Of a DNA stretch of 39,484 nt, positions 38,291-39,484 are shown piece after piece. The DNA is taken from contig JAFZUW010000060.1 in NCBI GenBank assembly GCA_017618195.1, forward strand, positions 1-39,484, given 5' to 3'. Each line of letters starts with the position of its first letter. The first letter of the stretch is position 1. The position numbers were made by a program, and so were the translations under genes. The notes beneath the pieces are model-generated. The model searched no databases and was not told the origin of the DNA. It was given only the letters and a program-made list of their open reading frames with translations. The stretch comes from Lachnospiraceae bacterium. Its GTDB lineage: Bacteria; Bacillota; Clostridia; Lachnospirales; Lachnospiraceae.

Positions 38291-39316
38291 ATGGCTGCTT
38301 CAATCACATTGGGAAAGACCGGCATTACCGTACCGCAGAACGCATTCGGCGCGCTTCCGATCCAACGGATTGATACCGACAGCGCGGTCGGGCTTCTGCA
38401 GGGGGCATATGAAGGCGGCATGCGTTTCTTCGATACGGCGCGGGCGTACACGGACAGTGAGAAGAAGGTCGGCATCGCATTTGCCGGCATGAGGGATAAG
38501 GTATTCATCTCAACGAAGACGCAGGCGTCGGACCCGGACCGGTTCCGGACCGACCTTGAAGCAAGCTTGAAGGCGCTTCAGACCGATTACATCGACATCT
38601 ATCAATTCCATTGCGTTCCGAAGTGCTACGCGCCCGAAGACGGGACGGGACTCTATGAAGCGATGCTCAGCGCGAAACGGCAGGGCATGATCCGACACAT
38701 CGGGATCACGGCGCATAAGATCGGCGTGGCGGAAGATATCGTAAAAAGCGGACTCTATGAGACGCTTCAGTTTCCGTTCTCATATCTCGCTTCGGACCGC
38801 GATATCGCGCTTGTCAAGGCGACTGAGGCGGCGGGGATGGGATTTATCGCCATGAAGGGCCTCTCGGGAGGACTCCTGACCGACTCGCGGGCGTGCATGG
38901 CGTTCATGTCGCAGTATCCGGTGCTTCCGATCTGGGGGATCCAGCGCGAGAGCGAGCTGAAGGAATGGCTGCGCTTCTTTACGGAGGACGTTTCGATGAC
39001 CGACGAACTCCGGGCCGTGATTGAGCGCGACCGCGCGGAGCTTCTCGGAGAATTCTGCCGCGGCTGCGGGTACTGCTCGCCGTGTACCGTCGGCATCGTC
39101 ATCAACCAGTGCGCAAGAATGTCCCAGATGATCCGAAGGGCCCCCTCCGAAGCGTGGCTGTCGGATTACTGGAAAGCGGAGATGGCCCGCATCGATGAGT
39201 GCGTGGACTGCGGCATCTGCAAGACGAGATGTCCGTACGAGCTCGACATCCCGAGACTTCTTCGGAAGAATCTGGATGACTACAACGACATTCTTTCGGG
39301 AAAAGTAAAAGTGTGA
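38291..39316 (+). CDS. Aldo/keto reductase with C-terminal [4Fe-4S] ferredoxin-like domain
   Basis: A 341-residue oxidoreductase. The AKR domain (about 1-250) has the full catalytic tetrad: Asp48, Tyr53, Lys76 and His107 in FDTARAYTDS, STKT and QFHC. The C-terminal part holds two cysteine clusters. The first is CRGCGYCSPC (Cys256, 259, 262, 265). The second is CVDCGICKTRCPYELDIP (Cys304, 307, 310, 314), a CX2CX2CX3CP [4Fe-4S] site. This fused family is common in Clostridia, where it probably takes electrons from ferredoxin instead of, or together with, NADPH; the substrate is unknown. TAAGGAGGA precedes the ATG. A terminator follows at 39391. Confidence 0.9.
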   Translation: MAASITLGKTGITVPQNAFGALPIQRIDTDSAVGLLQGAYEGGMRFFDTARAYTDSEKKVGIAFAGMRDKVFISTKTQASDPDRFRTDLEASLKALQTDYIDIYQFHCVPKCYAPEDGTGLYEAMLSAKRQGMIRHIGITAHKIGVAEDIVKSGLYETLQFPFSYLASDRDIALVKATEAAGMGFIAMKGLSGGLLTDSRACMAFMSQYPVLPIWGIQRESELKEWLRFFTEDVSMTDELRAVIERDRAELLGEFCRGCGYCSPCTVGIVINQCARMSQMIRRAPSEAWLSDYWKAEMARIDECVDCGICKTRCPYELDIPRLLRKNLDDYNDILSGKVKV

Positions 39317-39390
39317 AACATTTGAAAGGCCGCCCTGATCCGGGCAATGTCATTAAGATAACGACATTGAAATAGCAAGAGTTTATGAAC

Positions 39391-39435
39391 ACGGGACGAA
39401 AGAGGTCATTTTCTTTCGCCCCGTTGCTTTTTTAT
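39391..39435 (+). terminator. Terminator of the aldo/keto reductase gene
   Basis: ACGGGACGAAAGA (39391-39403) and TCTTTCGCCCCGT (39412-39424) pair over 13 bp with one mismatch, followed by TGCTTTTTT. A smaller hairpin, CAATGTC/GACATTG, lies ahead at about 39343-39367. Confidence 0.85.
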
Positions 39436-39484
39436 GCACCATTAATAAGCAGAGACAGTTCCTCTGCTCAAAATTCTTTCCCCA

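Overview
The window looks like a chromosomal segment of an anaerobic member of the Firmicutes, class Clostridia, most likely Lachnospiraceae or a close relative. The evidence is indirect: strong AGGAGG-type ribosome binding sites, sigma-A promoters, an oxygen-independent (class III) ribonucleotide reductase, a reverse-order rubrerythrin, HemZ, the PlsY/PlsC lipid route, a SpaA-repeat cell-wall adhesin, and the Firmicutes gene order apt - rsh - MBL - hemZ - hisS - aspS. No phage, insertion sequence, CRISPR array, rRNA or tRNA was recognised.

Layout. 1-306 is the 3' end of a class II fructose-bisphosphate aldolase with its terminator. 307-984 has no protein gene but holds three 80-bp tandem repeats, a 20-bp hairpin and a possible small RNA gene. 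985-3558 encodes a thioester/SpaA-repeat surface protein followed by a small XRE regulator. Then come a rubrerythrin on the minus strand, a TPR lipoprotein, HflX, NrdD (with a putative NrdR box and a fused redox domain) and ThyA. 10816-15682 is on the minus strand: plsY - response regulator - histidine kinase - plsC in one tight operon, preceded by folA and ilvE. 15886-19209 holds a zinc-ribbon membrane protein with a small partner, and an ECF sigma factor with a probable membrane anti-sigma factor.

19384-28183 is the conserved apt / stringent-response / hemZ / tRNA-synthetase block, with an HD-GYP-type gene inserted before hisS and a short, archaeal/eukaryal-type AspRS. Two DUF1294-like membrane proteins and galM follow. 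30028-35159 is the least familiar region: one operon of six membrane-protein genes arranged A1-B1-C1-B2-C2-A2, three families each present twice, opened by a 28-codon ORF. A two-component system whose kinase has extra C-terminal membrane helices follows. The window ends with an Fe-S aldo/keto reductase behind a leader containing a terminator.

The genes work together as follows. NrdD, ThyA and FolA supply dNTP and dTMP. PlsY and PlsC make phosphatidic acid, possibly under control of the two-component system encoded between them. Apt and Rsh link purine salvage with the stringent response. Best candidates for something undescribed are the duplicated A-B-C membrane operon and a structured intergenic repeat found twice (14530-14608 and 20094-20167), with identical loop sequences at identical spacing but different, still paired stems.
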